A stretch of DNA of 64,000 bases, taken from contig NZ_JABUXW010000020.1 in NCBI RefSeq assembly GCF_014897585.1, positions 21,121 through 85,120 of the forward strand, written 5' to 3'. The position numbers and the translations under genes were made by a program. The notes under the pieces were generated by a model that saw only the letters and a list, made by a program, of their open reading frames with translations, was not told the DNA's origin and searched no databases. Each line of letters opens with the position of its first letter. Within the stretch, counting starts at the first letter, position 1. This DNA comes from Brachybacterium tyrofermentans. GTDB taxonomy: Bacteria > Actinomycetota > Actinomycetes > Actinomycetales > Dermabacteraceae. Below are positions 50,723 to 59,722 of this stretch, piece after piece.

Positions 50723-51790
50723 ATGCCCAGTCCCCGGGCATCGACCATGACGAGAGGCAGTCCCGTGACCATCACCGACCGACCCCCGGCCGCGACATCC
50801 ACTGCACGCAGCGGTGGCGTCGGCCCGCTCGGCGCCATCCGGCGCCACCCCCTGCTGTCCTTCTTCCTCCTCGCCAACGGCCTGAGCTGGCTGGCCTGGC
50901 TGCCCTACATCCTGTCGCTGAACGGGCTGGGGCTGTGGGGCGTGGAGTTCCCGGCACTGCTGGGCAGCAGCCAGCTGCTCGGCGTGCTGCCCGGTGCCTA
51001 TCTCGGCCCGATCGGCTCCGCGCTGCTGGTCACCGCGATCGTCGACGGACGAGCCGGTCTGCGACGCTGGGCCGGGCGCCTGCTGCGCTGGAACGTGAAC
51101 TGGCGCTGGTACGCGATCGCCCTGTTCGCGGTGCCGGCCGCAACGCTCCTGGCGGGCGTCCTCTACTCCGGCGGTGAGATCCACGCGCCCTCCACGATGA
51201 TGCTCATCGCCTACGTGCCGCTGCTCCTGTTCCAGATGATCACCACCGGCCTGGCGGAGGAGCCCGGCTGGCGCGACTTCGCCCTGGCCCGCATGCAGCA
51301 CACGATGGGTCCGCTGCGCTCGGCGTTCGTGCTCGGACCGATCTGGGGCCTGTGGCACCTGCCGCTGTTCTTCACCGAATGGGGCGGCTGGCCGGACGCC
51401 AGCTGGCATCGACCGGTGGTGTTCGTGATCTTCTGCATCGCCTTCAACGTGGTCATGAGCTGGGTGTTCAACCGCACCGGGGAGTCGCTGCCGTTGTCGA
51501 TGCTGATGCACGCCGGCGTCAACACCTTCGCCTCCTCGCTGGGCGCCGAGATGTTCCCGACCCTGAACGCCGAGACCTCCCTGCAGTCGATGACCGTGGT
51601 CGCGGTCATTGCTGCGGCCGCGCTGCTGGTGACCACACGGGGTCAGCTCGGATTCTCCGGCTCCGTCTCCGACTCCGACTCCGACGCACGTTCAGGTTCC
51701 GTCACCGGCGCACGTTCAGGTTGCGTCACCGGCGCCGGGGCCGCGGTCGGGCCGAGCGGTGGCACCTCCGCACTAAGCTCTCGACCATGA
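50723..51790 (+). CDS. CPBP-family intramembrane metalloprotease
   Basis: A 355-residue multi-pass membrane protein of the CAAX-protease/bacteriocin-processing (ABI) family. The motifs are EEPGWRDFALARMQ (Glu179, Glu180, Arg183), the second motif ILGPIWGLWHLPLFF (His, here FVLGPIWGLWHLP) and N in FNVVMSWVFNRTGESLPLSMLMHAGVNTF. Members cleave prenylated proteins or peptides, or protect against bacteriocins. The C-terminal tail is Ser/Asp/Gly-rich. Its stop overlaps the ATG of the histidine kinase (ATGA), so protease and signalling system are cotranslated. Confidence 0.9.
   Translation: MPSPRASTMTRGSPVTITDRPPAATSTARSGGVGPLGAIRRHPLLSFFLLANGLSWLAWLPYILSLNGLGLWGVEFPALLGSSQLLGVLPGAYLGPIGSALLVTAIVDGRAGLRRWAGRLLRWNVNWRWYAIALFAVPAATLLAGVLYSGGEIHAPSTMMLIAYVPLLLFQMITTGLAEEPGWRDFALARMQHTMGPLRSAFVLGPIWGLWHLPLFFTEWGGWPDASWHRPVVFVIFCIAFNVVMSWVFNRTGESLPLSMLMHAGVNTFASSLGAEMFPTLNAETSLQSMTVVAVIAAAALLVTTRGQLGFSGSVSDSDSDARSGSVTGARSGCVTGAGAAVGPSGGTSALSSRP
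51774..51779 (+). promoter_or_regulatory. Possible internal -10 before the histidine kinase
   Basis: TAAGCT lies 7 nt before the ATG at 51787, inside the CPBP gene end. It might give a separate leaderless transcript, but readthrough from the operon promoter is equally likely. Confidence 0.3.
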
Positions 51791-53349
51791 CGTCCGACGC
51801 CGGAGCCACCAGGGCGGTCGCCCTCACGACCGCCCTGGTCTGCTGGGTGGTGGCCCTCGCCCTCCTGGTCGTCCTCCCCGCCGTCGCGGCGGCCGACGCC
51901 GGTCCCACAGGCGGCGCGGGCACAGCGGCCGACGGCGGTCTCCCGGCGCTCATGACCCCCGTCGGCTCCCCGCTCTGGTGGGCAGTCGCGTCCACGCTCA
52001 CCCTCCAGTGCGCCACGCTGCTGGGACTGCGACGCGCACCGCGCACGACCCTGCTGGTCGTCACCGCTCTCGCGCTCGTCCTGGCCGCGCCGGCCCCCGG
52101 CGTGGCGTACACCCTCTCCCATATCCCGGTGCTGGTGGCCGTGTTCGTCGCGGCGCCGCGCAGACCGTGGCCGGAGATGCGACTGGTGCTGCCCGTGGCC
52201 GCGCTCGCGGTCGCTCTCGGCACGCTCCTGAACGGTCTGCGCAGCGGGCTCAGCACGATGCCCGGGGTCCTCGCCGAGGCGCTCGTACAGGGCCTGGGCA
52301 TCGTGGGCATCACGGCCCTGGTCGCCCTGGCGCTGGCCTCGATCCGTGCGGCGCGCGAGGCGCAGCGCAAGGAGTCCGCGGCCCTCGGCCGGGAGCGCGA
52401 GGCGCTGGAGCGGGAACGGGACGCCGTGGGTCGTGAGCGCGAGGCCCTGACCCGCGCCGCAGCCTCCGAGGAGCGCGCGGCGATAGCCCGCGAGCTGCAC
52501 GACATCGCCGCCCATCACCTCTCGGGGATCGCAGTCGTGGCGGCGGCCGCGGACCGACAGATCGAGACGGATCCGCAGGCCGCGCATGAGTCGGTACGTC
52601 AGGTGCGCAGCCAGACCCGCTCGGTGCTCGACGACATCCGCCGGGTAGTGGGCCTGCTGCGCGGCGGGGACCCGGCGGAGCGGTCCGTGACGACCCTGGC
52701 GACGGTCCCGGCACTGATCGCGGCCCGCGCCGACGCCGGGATGCTCGTGCGTCTCGAGCAGCACGTGCCGGCCGACGGTCGCGCGCTCGGGGACGGCGTC
52801 GGCCCGCTGTCCCAGCTCGTCGCGTATCGGATGATCCAGGAGTCTCTGACCAATGCCGCCATGCATGCGCCAGGCACCTCATGCCTGGTCACCGTGGAAG
52901 ACGCCGATCCCGCCAGGCTCGTGATCACCGTCCGGAACGACGGCATCGGCGGCCCGAGCCCGGACGGTTCCAGCACGAACGGCACCGTCCCGAGCGACGC
53001 GGTCCCACCCGGCCCAGTCCCGACCAACACCGTCCCCACCGCTTCCCCGCCCTCCGGGGCCGCGAGCGTCGGAGGGTACGGACTGGCCGGGATGCGCGAG
53101 CGCGCCGACCTGATCGGCGCGCGGCTGGAGCACGGCCCCACGGCCGACGGCGGTTGGCTGGTGCGCCTGAGCATCCCCCGCGACCGCGTCGGCACCTCGA
53201 CCACCTCGACCGCCCCGGGGCCATCGAACACACCGGGGCCACCGAAAGCACCGGGGCCATCGAAAGCACCGGGGCCATCGAACACACCGGAACCATCGAC
53301 CTCGCCGGGGCCGCCGACCGTCCCGACAGGGAGGGCACGCACCCGATGA
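51787..53349 (+). CDS. Sensor histidine kinase, NarL/HisKA_3 type
   Basis: A 520-residue membrane kinase. Several helices (about residues 10-180) form a sensor domain. A coiled-coil stretch (REREALERERDAVGREREALTR) leads to the phospho-acceptor box ERAAIARELHDIAAHHLSG (His238). The N box is ESLTNAAMHAPG and the G box GGYGLAGMRERADLIGARLEHG. Between N and G boxes about 40 Pro/Ser/Thr-rich residues are inserted, and the C-terminus has a repeated APGPS/PGPPK tail from an 18-bp array. It phosphorylates the following regulator (ATGA overlap). Confidence 0.93.
   Translation: MTSDAGATRAVALTTALVCWVVALALLVVLPAVAAADAGPTGGAGTAADGGLPALMTPVGSPLWWAVASTLTLQCATLLGLRRAPRTTLLVVTALALVLAAPAPGVAYTLSHIPVLVAVFVAAPRRPWPEMRLVLPVAALAVALGTLLNGLRSGLSTMPGVLAEALVQGLGIVGITALVALALASIRAAREAQRKESAALGREREALERERDAVGREREALTRAAASEERAAIARELHDIAAHHLSGIAVVAAAADRQIETDPQAAHESVRQVRSQTRSVLDDIRRVVGLLRGGDPAERSVTTLATVPALIAARADAGMLVRLEQHVPADGRALGDGVGPLSQLVAYRMIQESLTNAAMHAPGTSCLVTVEDADPARLVITVRNDGIGGPSPDGSSTNGTVPSDAVPPGPVPTNTVPTASPPSGAASVGGYGLAGMRERADLIGARLEHGPTADGGWLVRLSIPRDRVGTSTTSTAPGPSNTPGPPKAPGPSKAPGPSNTPEPSTSPGPPTVPTGRARTR
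53215..53322. repeat. 18-bp tandem array in the kinase C-terminus
   Basis: Six units of the form CCGGGGCCATCGAAAGCA, encoding the Pro-rich PGPSKA-type tail. Units vary at four positions. All are in frame. Confidence 0.9.
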
Positions 53350-54011
53350 CCCGACTCCTGATCGCCGACGACCAGCCGCTGGTGCGTGCCGGCCTCTCCG
53401 GCCTGCTCGGCACCGAGCCCGACCTCGAGGTGGTCGCCACCGCGGCAGACGGTCGCGAGGCGGTGGATCTCGCGAGCGAGCTGCGCCCCGACGTGGCCTG
53501 CCTGGACATCCGCATGCCGGTCCTCGACGGCATCGAGGCCACCCGGGAGCTCACGGCCCTGGATCCCCCGATCCCGGTGCTGATCCTGACCACCTTCGAC
53601 CTCGACGACTACGTCTTCGGGGCACTGGAGGCGGGCGCCGCGGGGTTCCTCCTCAAAGATGCCGATCCCGAGGTCATCGTGCGCGCCGTGCAGCAGGTCG
53701 CCGCCGGTCAGGGCACCCTCGACCAGACCCTCACCCGGAGAATCCTCGCCGAGTTCGTGCAGCGCCGCAGCCTGCAGCCGGTGACCGTCCAGGGAGCCGA
53801 CGGGCTGCTCACCACCCGCGAGCTGGAGATCCTGGGGCTGCTCGCCCAGGGCATGTCCAACGAAGAGATCGCCCACGAGCTGGTCGTCGAGATCACCACC
53901 GTGAAGTCCCATGTGGCGCGCATGCTGCCCAAGCTCGGGGTCCGCTCGCGCCTGCAGGCCGTGGTGTGGGCCTACCAAAACCGCATCGTCACGGTGCCCG
54001 AGGCCCCCTGA
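53346..54011 (+). CDS. Response regulator, NarL/FixJ family
   Basis: A 221-residue two-component regulator. The receiver domain (1-120) has the acidic pair DD in LLIADDQPLVRAG, the phospho-acceptor Asp54 in CLDIRMPVLDG, a Thr in ILILTTFD and Lys in FLLKDADPE. The C-terminal GerE-type HTH is LTTRELEILGLLAQGMSNEEIAHELVVEITTVKSHVARMLPKLGVRSRLQAV. It pairs with the preceding kinase; targets are unknown, though the CPBP operon itself is a candidate. It ends before family-C palindrome copy 2. Confidence 0.95.
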   Translation: MTRLLIADDQPLVRAGLSGLLGTEPDLEVVATAADGREAVDLASELRPDVACLDIRMPVLDGIEATRELTALDPPIPVLILTTFDLDDYVFGALEAGAAGFLLKDADPEVIVRAVQQVAAGQGTLDQTLTRRILAEFVQRRSLQPVTVQGADGLLTTRELEILGLLAQGMSNEEIAHELVVEITTVKSHVARMLPKLGVRSRLQAVVWAYQNRIVTVPEAP

Positions 54012-54059
54012 CCACGCGACGGGGTGGGCCGATCGCGCACCGACGCCCGGCGAGACTGC

Positions 54060-54098
54060 CTGGCGCGTCGGATAGCCCACCGCCATCCGACGCGCCAG
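54060..54098. terminator. Palindrome family C copy 2, likely bidirectional terminator
   Basis: A perfect 14-bp stem (CTGGCGCGTCGGAT and complement) with an 11-nt loop between the convergent regulator and UxuB-like genes. Its inner arm matches the palindrome at 2378-2434. Confidence 0.7.
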
Positions 54099-54218
54099 AC
54101 CATGTCGGCACGGTGAGACCGAGCGACGGGCCGGGCCCGTGCGCGGACACGCGTTTCAGCGTCGGCGTGGACCCACCACCGCCAGATCACGGGCGGGTGT
54201 GGTCCCACCGCCCTCAGA

Positions 54219-55490
54219 TCAGGGGCGGGGCAGGCGACGCTCCTGGGCGGCGACGGCGGCGGCGAGGGGGTCACCGGCGGGCACGTCGAGCAGGGCGAGC
54301 AGGGCGGTGACGCGCTGCGTCGGATCCTCGATCGCCGCAGCGGTCGCGATGGCGTCGGCCTTCGGGTCCTTGACCTCGTCGCCGGCGCGCACGCGGTCCG
54401 TGACCCAGGCGGTCCAGGCGGCGACGGCCGCGACCTCGCCGGGGGCCTTGTCCGGGCCGCCGAGCTCGGCGATCACGGGCAGGGCGCGCACGGGCAGCTT
54501 GGCGGAGCCGTCGGCGGCGATGCGGATGAGGTTGTCCGCGAGACGCGGGTTGCGGAAGCGCTCCTCGAGGGCCGCGGTGTAGGCGTCGAGGTCGGCGGCG
54601 GGGAGGTCCAGCGTGGCGCGGGCCTCGCTCCACAGCTGCTCGACCAAGGCGCGCACCTCGCGGTGGCCGATGGCCTCGTCCACGCGCTCCACGCCGGCGA
54701 CCTGCCCGGCGTAGGCCATGAGGGTGTGGGCGCCGTTGAGCAGGCGCAGCTTGCGCAGCTCGTGCAGCTCGATGTCGTCGGTGAACTGCACGCCGGCCTT
54801 CTCCCAGGCGGGGCGACGGCCGCGGAAGCGGTCCTCGACGACCCACTCGGTGAAGGGCTCGGTGACGACGGGGACGGTGTCGACCAGGCCCGTGCGCTCC
54901 TGCACGAGCGCGGCGGCGCCCTCGTCGGCCGAGGGGGTGATCCGGTCGACCATGGTGGAGATGACGTCGACGTGATCCGGGAACCAGGCGCGGGTGTCCT
55001 CGTCTGCCGCGGCGAGCACGGCCTCGCGCAGCACGTCGCCGTTGCCGGTGAGGTTGTCGCAGGAGACCAGGGCGATGGGCTCGGTGACGCCGGCCTCGCG
55101 CCGGGCCGCCAGGCCCAGCGCCAGGCGCGCGGGGGCCGAGGTCGCGGGGTCGGTGCCGGCGCTGTAGCCCTTCTCGGTGATGGTCAGGGTGACCACGGCG
55201 GTGAAGGGGTCGGCGACCAGGCGCACCAGGGCGTCGACGTCGTCGGCCGGGTAGACCTCGTCGATCACGTCGACGATGCTCACCTCGTCACCCTCGGCGC
55301 CGCGCACGATCAGGCCGTACTGGCCCTTCTGGGCGTTCAGGGCATCGGCCATCGCGGCGGTGCGGCCGGTGAAGGCACTGACGGACCAGCCGCCGGCGCG
55401 CTGGGTGTCGACCAGGGTGTGGGCGCGGGCGAAGTTGCCGATGCCGAGGTGAACGAGGCGGCCCTCGTCGGACGGGCTGGGGGTGGTCAT
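54219..55490 (-). CDS. uxuB: Mannitol dehydrogenase family oxidoreductase, fructuronate reductase-like
   Basis: A 423-residue polyol dehydrogenase. The nucleotide-binding start LVHLGIGNFARAHTLVDTQRA, the ITEKGY strand, VSCDNLTGNGDVL and the catalytic KxxxxNxxH segment KLRLLNGAHTLMAY identify the family. Coupling to glucuronate isomerase supports D-fructuronate reduction to D-mannonate (UxuB) rather than mannitol oxidation. The ATG at 55490 overlaps the uxaC stop by one base (TGATG); a longer frame upstream is a shadow. Mannonate dehydratase is not in the window. Confidence 0.85.
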   Translation of the reverse strand: MTTPSPSDEGRLVHLGIGNFARAHTLVDTQRAGGWSVSAFTGRTAAMADALNAQKGQYGLIVRGAEGDEVSIVDVIDEVYPADDVDALVRLVADPFTAVVTLTITEKGYSAGTDPATSAPARLALGLAARREAGVTEPIALVSCDNLTGNGDVLREAVLAAADEDTRAWFPDHVDVISTMVDRITPSADEGAAALVQERTGLVDTVPVVTEPFTEWVVEDRFRGRRPAWEKAGVQFTDDIELHELRKLRLLNGAHTLMAYAGQVAGVERVDEAIGHREVRALVEQLWSEARATLDLPAADLDAYTAALEERFRNPRLADNLIRIAADGSAKLPVRALPVIAELGGPDKAPGEVAAVAAWTAWVTDRVRAGDEVKDPKADAIATAAAIEDPTQRVTALLALLDVPAGDPLAAAVAAQERRLPRP

Positions 55491-56929
55491 CAGTTGTTCT
55501 CCTCGTTCGCGGCGCCGAGGCGGAAGACTTCGCGCGGCTGCTGATCGGGCAGGGTGGCGGCGAGCTCCTGGGCGTCCTCGAGACGCATGCGGTGCTCGGC
55601 GACCAGGCCCGCCAGGTGGGTGGCGTCCATGCGGCGGGACATGTCGTGACGGGCCGGGATCGAGCAGAACGCCCGGGTGTCGTCGATGAAACCGCTGGTC
55701 CGGCTGTAGCCGATGGTCTCGGAGACGGCACGGCGGTAGCGCAGGATCGCGTCGGGCGCATCGATGAACCACCAGGGTGCACCGGCGAACACGGAGGGGT
55801 ACACGCCGGCAAGCGGCGCGATCTCGCGGGAGAACACGGTCTCGTCGATCGTGAACAGCACGGTGCGGAAGTTCGGGTCGTGGCCCACGTCGTTGAGCAT
55901 CGGCGCCACGTGGTGCACGAAGTCGACGGCGACGGGGATGTCGAAGCCGACGTCGGGGCCGAATTTCTGGAACATCCTCTCGCTGTGGTTGCGGTACACG
56001 GCGGGATGGATGGTCATGACCAGGCCGTCCTCGGCCGCGAGGCGTGCCTGGTCGGCGAGCAGGTGACGGCGCAGCGCGGTCGCCTCGTCGGAGCGGATCG
56101 TCCCGGCGCGGGCGGCGGAGTACAGGCGGCGGGCGTCCTCGACGCTCAGGCGCTCGGTGCCCGGGTCCATGTGCGCGTGGTCCGAGGAGACGGCGCCGTG
56201 GTCGCGGAAGTAGAGGCGGCGGGCGCGCATCGCCTCGTGGTAGCCCTCGTAGGTGTCGACGTCGACGCCAGCGGCCTCGCCGAGCGCGTCGGTGAGCACG
56301 GGGAAGTCGGCGCGGCCTGCCTCGAGGTACTTGTCCGGGCGGAAGGTGGGGATCACGCGGCCGGTGAAGGCGTCGTCGGCGGCGAGCGCGGCGTGGGGGG
56401 CGAGGTCGTCGACCGGGTCGTCGGTGGTGGCCATGACCTGGATCTTGAACTGGTCGAAGAGCGCACGCGGCCGGAACTCGGGCTGCGCGAGCTTCTCGAC
56501 GAGCTCGTCGTACATCGCGTCGGCGGTGCGCGGGTTCAGCACGGTCTTCAGGCCGAAGACCTCGGAGAACTCGTGCTCCATCCAGTAGCGCGAGGGGGTG
56601 CCGGCATAGGCGTGCCAGTGCTCGGCGAGCAGGCGCCACGCCGTCCGGGAGTCCTTCTCGTCCAGCGGGCCGCGGCCCACGCCGAGGTCCGCGAGGTCCA
56701 CGCCGCGGGAGTGCATCAGCCGGTTCACGTAGTGATCCGGGGTGATGAACAGCGAGGTCGGGTCGCGGAACGGCTCGTCGTCGAGCAGCAGGCGGGGATC
56801 GACGTGGCCGTGAGGCGAGACGATCGGCTGATCCTTCATCTCGGTGTAGAGGCCACGAGCGATGTCCCGCACTGCGGGGTCGGAGGGCAGCAGGCGATCG
56901 GGGTGCGGCACAAAGGCGTCGTTGCTCAT
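55490..56929 (-). CDS. uxaC: Glucuronate isomerase
   Basis: A 479-residue uronate isomerase of the amidohydrolase superfamily. It shows the family pattern SPHGHVDPRLLLDDEPF (metal HxH), LFITPDHYVNRLMHSRGV, HWHAYAGTPSRYWMEHEFSEVFGLK, VMATTDDPVDDL, TFRPDKYL and SSDHAHMDPG. It converts D-glucuronate to D-fructuronate, and D-galacturonate to D-tagaturonate. It starts the operon with the UxuB-like gene; a GAGG site lies before the ATG. The LacI gene lies 98 nt upstream on the same strand. Confidence 0.96.
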   Translation of the reverse strand: MSNDAFVPHPDRLLPSDPAVRDIARGLYTEMKDQPIVSPHGHVDPRLLLDDEPFRDPTSLFITPDHYVNRLMHSRGVDLADLGVGRGPLDEKDSRTAWRLLAEHWHAYAGTPSRYWMEHEFSEVFGLKTVLNPRTADAMYDELVEKLAQPEFRPRALFDQFKIQVMATTDDPVDDLAPHAALAADDAFTGRVIPTFRPDKYLEAGRADFPVLTDALGEAAGVDVDTYEGYHEAMRARRLYFRDHGAVSSDHAHMDPGTERLSVEDARRLYSAARAGTIRSDEATALRRHLLADQARLAAEDGLVMTIHPAVYRNHSERMFQKFGPDVGFDIPVAVDFVHHVAPMLNDVGHDPNFRTVLFTIDETVFSREIAPLAGVYPSVFAGAPWWFIDAPDAILRYRRAVSETIGYSRTSGFIDDTRAFCSIPARHDMSRRMDATHLAGLVAEHRMRLEDAQELAATLPDQQPREVFRLGAANEENN

Positions 56930-57027
56930 GACCTCATGATGGCGCGGGAGGCCGCGCGCCGCCGACGGGTTGTCACGGGTTGCCGGTCCTGGCCACCGCC
57001 GGCGACCCGAATCGGCAGGTCACAGCC

Positions 57028-58029
57028 TCAGCGCTTCTCCCGCGGGCCGGTGGTTCCACGCGGCACGAGGCGCACGGGGAGGGAGCCCTCGACCGGGGTG
57101 CGATGGGCCGACGGGTTCTCGATGCGGCGCACGAGCCGTTCGACGGCGGCGCGGCCCTGGGCGCGCTTCGGGGTGACCACGGTGGTGAGGCCTCCGCCGA
57201 TGAACCGCGACAGCGGGATGTCGTCGTGCCCCATGACGGACAGCTCGGAGGGCACGCGCACGCCGGCGCGCAGGGCGGAGACCAGGAAGCCGAAGGCGAC
57301 CAGGTCGTTGTAGCAGATCACGGCGTGGGGCAGGGAGTCGCGCAGCTCTTCGAAGGCCTGCTCGCCGCCGGAGGTGGTGGGGGCGAAGGGGCCGTGGCGC
57401 TGGACCGCGAGGCCGTGGGTGCGCGCTGCGGAGCGGGCGGCGCGCCACCGTTCGCCGTCGGACCACGAGTTCACGGGGCCGGCGACGTAGGTGACGGTGT
57501 GAATGCCGTTCTCGGCGAGGTGCGCCATCGCCTGCTGCATCCCGTGCTCGTAGTCGGGGGTCACGGAGTCCAGCCCGGCGACGCGACGGTTCAGGACCAC
57601 CAGCGGGATCCGCTTGCTGAGGTGGTTCAGCGTCGCGTCCGACAGTCGCGTCCCGGACAGCACGAGGCCGTCGACCACGTTGATCGCGCTCTCGAGGCTG
57701 GAGCGCTCGCGCACCTCGTCCTCGACCGTGTCGAGCAGGAGGAGCAGGAAGTCCTGCTCATGAGCGGATTCCTGCATACCGGAGACCAGCTCGGCGAAGT
57801 AGGGGTTGGTGAGGTCGGCGACTTCGATGCCGAGGCGGTGATGGCGCTGGCCGCGCTCCTGGGAGTCCGGGGCGGCGGTGCGGTAGTCGAGCTCCTTGGC
57901 GGCGGCCATCACCTTCGCATGGGTGGAGGCGCTGACGCGGCCGGGCCGGGAGAAGGCACGGGACACGGTCGACGGGGCGACCCCTGCCGTCTTCGCGACG
58001 TCATAGATCGTCACACGCTTGTCCGCCAC
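57028..58029 (-). CDS. LacI-family transcriptional regulator of the glucuronate genes
   Basis: A 333-residue LacI/GalR protein. HTH and hinge: VTIYDVAKTAGVAPSTVSRAFSRPGRVSASTHAKVMAAAKELDYRTAAP. The effector domain is complete (LGIEVADLTNPYFAELVSGMQESAHEQDFLLLLLDT, GLVLSGTRLSD, SVMGHDDIPLSRFIGGGLTTV). It lies directly upstream of uxaC-uxuB on the same strand and so may be cotranscribed and autoregulated; uronate or a derivative is the likely inducer, by inference. Confidence 0.92.
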   Translation of the reverse strand: MADKRVTIYDVAKTAGVAPSTVSRAFSRPGRVSASTHAKVMAAAKELDYRTAAPDSQERGQRHHRLGIEVADLTNPYFAELVSGMQESAHEQDFLLLLLDTVEDEVRERSSLESAINVVDGLVLSGTRLSDATLNHLSKRIPLVVLNRRVAGLDSVTPDYEHGMQQAMAHLAENGIHTVTYVAGPVNSWSDGERWRAARSAARTHGLAVQRHGPFAPTTSGGEQAFEELRDSLPHAVICYNDLVAFGFLVSALRAGVRVPSELSVMGHDDIPLSRFIGGGLTTVVTPKRAQGRAAVERLVRRIENPSAHRTPVEGSLPVRLVPRGTTGPREKR

Positions 58030-58208
58030 CTGGCCGGCTCCGTCCCCGCCTGCTCGGCGCTGCCTGTCGGATGGGGCGCCCCTCCGTGCCGGTCATGCGC
58101 CGGCAGAGTCGTCCGCGCCCACTCTCTGAGGGACGATCCTACCCCGGGGCGTGGGGCAACCGGCGGCAACCCTGCCGGTCCTGGACGCGCCGCGGCGAGG
58201 GAGCGGTA

Positions 58209-59666
58209 TCAGCCCACGGGCGCTGCGCCGCGCAGCCGGGCGGGGCCCACGAGCATCACGGTCAGCGGGATGAGCACCACGATCGCCAGCGCGGACAGCG
58301 TTGCGAAGCTGGTCGCGACCAGCAGCGGACCGGCCAGGAAGGCTGCGGTCGCCCCGCAGAGGTTCGCGAGGGCGTCGACGCCGCCCTGGGCGGAGGCCCG
58401 CACCGTCGGCGGGACGACGGTGCTGAACAGGGCGGAGGCGGAGACGTTCACGAACGACCAGCCCAGGCCCAGCAGGATCAGGGAGGCGATCACCCACCCG
58501 GTCGCATCGGGCCGCAGGATCCCGATCAGCAGCGAGACCAGCAGCACGAGGATCCCCACCACGATCGTGAAGCGCACCCCGCGCCGGTCGGCGAGAAGGC
58601 CCACCACCGGGGCCAGGGCGAACATGCCCACCACGTGGAGGCTGATGGTCAGGCCGATCACCGCGATCGAGTCGCCGTGCCCGGCCAGGTGCACCGGGGT
58701 CATGGTCATCACCGACACCATGACGATCTGCGCGGTCAGCAGTCCCACCACGGCGAAGCGGGCGGGGGCGTTGGTACGCAGCTCGGCGAGCATGAGGCGG
58801 GTGCGTCCGGTGCGGGGGCCGACGCCGCGCGCCACGGCGACGGCCTGCGGATCCGGGGCGTCGGCCTCGAGCAGGAGCAGAGGGTCCGGTCGCAGGCGCA
58901 CCACCACGACGAGGCCGGCTGCTGCCAGCGCCACCGCGGCGATCAGGAACGACGCGGCGTAGACGTTCAGCCCGATGCGGTCCCCGATCCACTGCCCGGG
59001 GATGCCGAGGTTGGGGCCGAGCACGGAGCCCAGCATCCCCACCCACACCACCATCGACAGGGCGCGGGCACGCTGGGCGGGGGCGGCGAGGTCGGTGGCG
59101 GCGAAGCGCGCCTGCAGGCTCACCGCGCTGCCGGCGCCGATCAGCAGCAGACCCACGAACAGCGGGACGACCAGGCTCGCCTGGGCGGCGACCACGAGCA
59201 GGGCGCCGCCGGCGGCAGCGGTCCACCAGCCGGTGGCCAGGGCGACCCGACGGCCGTACCGGGCGGCCAGGTTCCCCAGCGGGAGTCCGAGCAGGGCGGC
59301 GCCGAGGGTGCTGGCGGTGCGGGCCAGGCCTGCCCAGGCCTCGTTCTGGGTGACCTCTCCGGCCAGGAGCACCCCGATGGACGGGGCGACACCGACCCCG
59401 ATGGTGCCGATGACCTGCATGAGGATCAGGGTGTGCAGGGTGCGGCGCTGGATCGCGGCGCGGTCCCGGATCGCGGCGCGCTGCGGACCGCCGTCGGCCC
59501 CAGGGGTGATCGCGAGGTCACCTGGCGCAGCCCCGGCGATGTCACCTTGCGCCGACCGGGCGGCGTCGCCGACGACGTCGCCATCGACCGCTGCGGGATC
59601 AGCGGCGCGGGTGCGGGGTCTGTGCGGCACGGGGCTCCTCGGTGGGGCCGCGTCTCGGCCCGTCAT
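58209..59666 (-). CDS. MFS transporter, unknown substrate
   Basis: A 485-residue major facilitator with about 12 helices after an unusual 75-residue Asp/Ala/Arg-rich cytoplasmic tail. The loop 2-3 motif LGNLAARYGRRVALATGWW matches the Gx3(D/R)xxGRR motif A. The central loop (LEADAPDPQAVAVARGVGPRTGRTRLM) is cytoplasmic. It could carry a uronate, as it lies next to the glucuronate genes, but it resembles drug/proton antiporters in overall plan and the gap of 179 nt to the LacI gene leaves the link open. Confidence 0.85.
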   Translation of the reverse strand: MTGRDAAPPRSPVPHRPRTRAADPAAVDGDVVGDAARSAQGDIAGAAPGDLAITPGADGGPQRAAIRDRAAIQRRTLHTLILMQVIGTIGVGVAPSIGVLLAGEVTQNEAWAGLARTASTLGAALLGLPLGNLAARYGRRVALATGWWTAAAGGALLVVAAQASLVVPLFVGLLLIGAGSAVSLQARFAATDLAAPAQRARALSMVVWVGMLGSVLGPNLGIPGQWIGDRIGLNVYAASFLIAAVALAAAGLVVVVRLRPDPLLLLEADAPDPQAVAVARGVGPRTGRTRLMLAELRTNAPARFAVVGLLTAQIVMVSVMTMTPVHLAGHGDSIAVIGLTISLHVVGMFALAPVVGLLADRRGVRFTIVVGILVLLVSLLIGILRPDATGWVIASLILLGLGWSFVNVSASALFSTVVPPTVRASAQGGVDALANLCGATAAFLAGPLLVATSFATLSALAIVVLIPLTVMLVGPARLRGAAPVG

Positions 59667-59722
59667 CGGCGTTGAGCCTATCGAGCGCCGGCTGGTCGAG
59701 CACCGGCCGTCCGGGCAACCGG

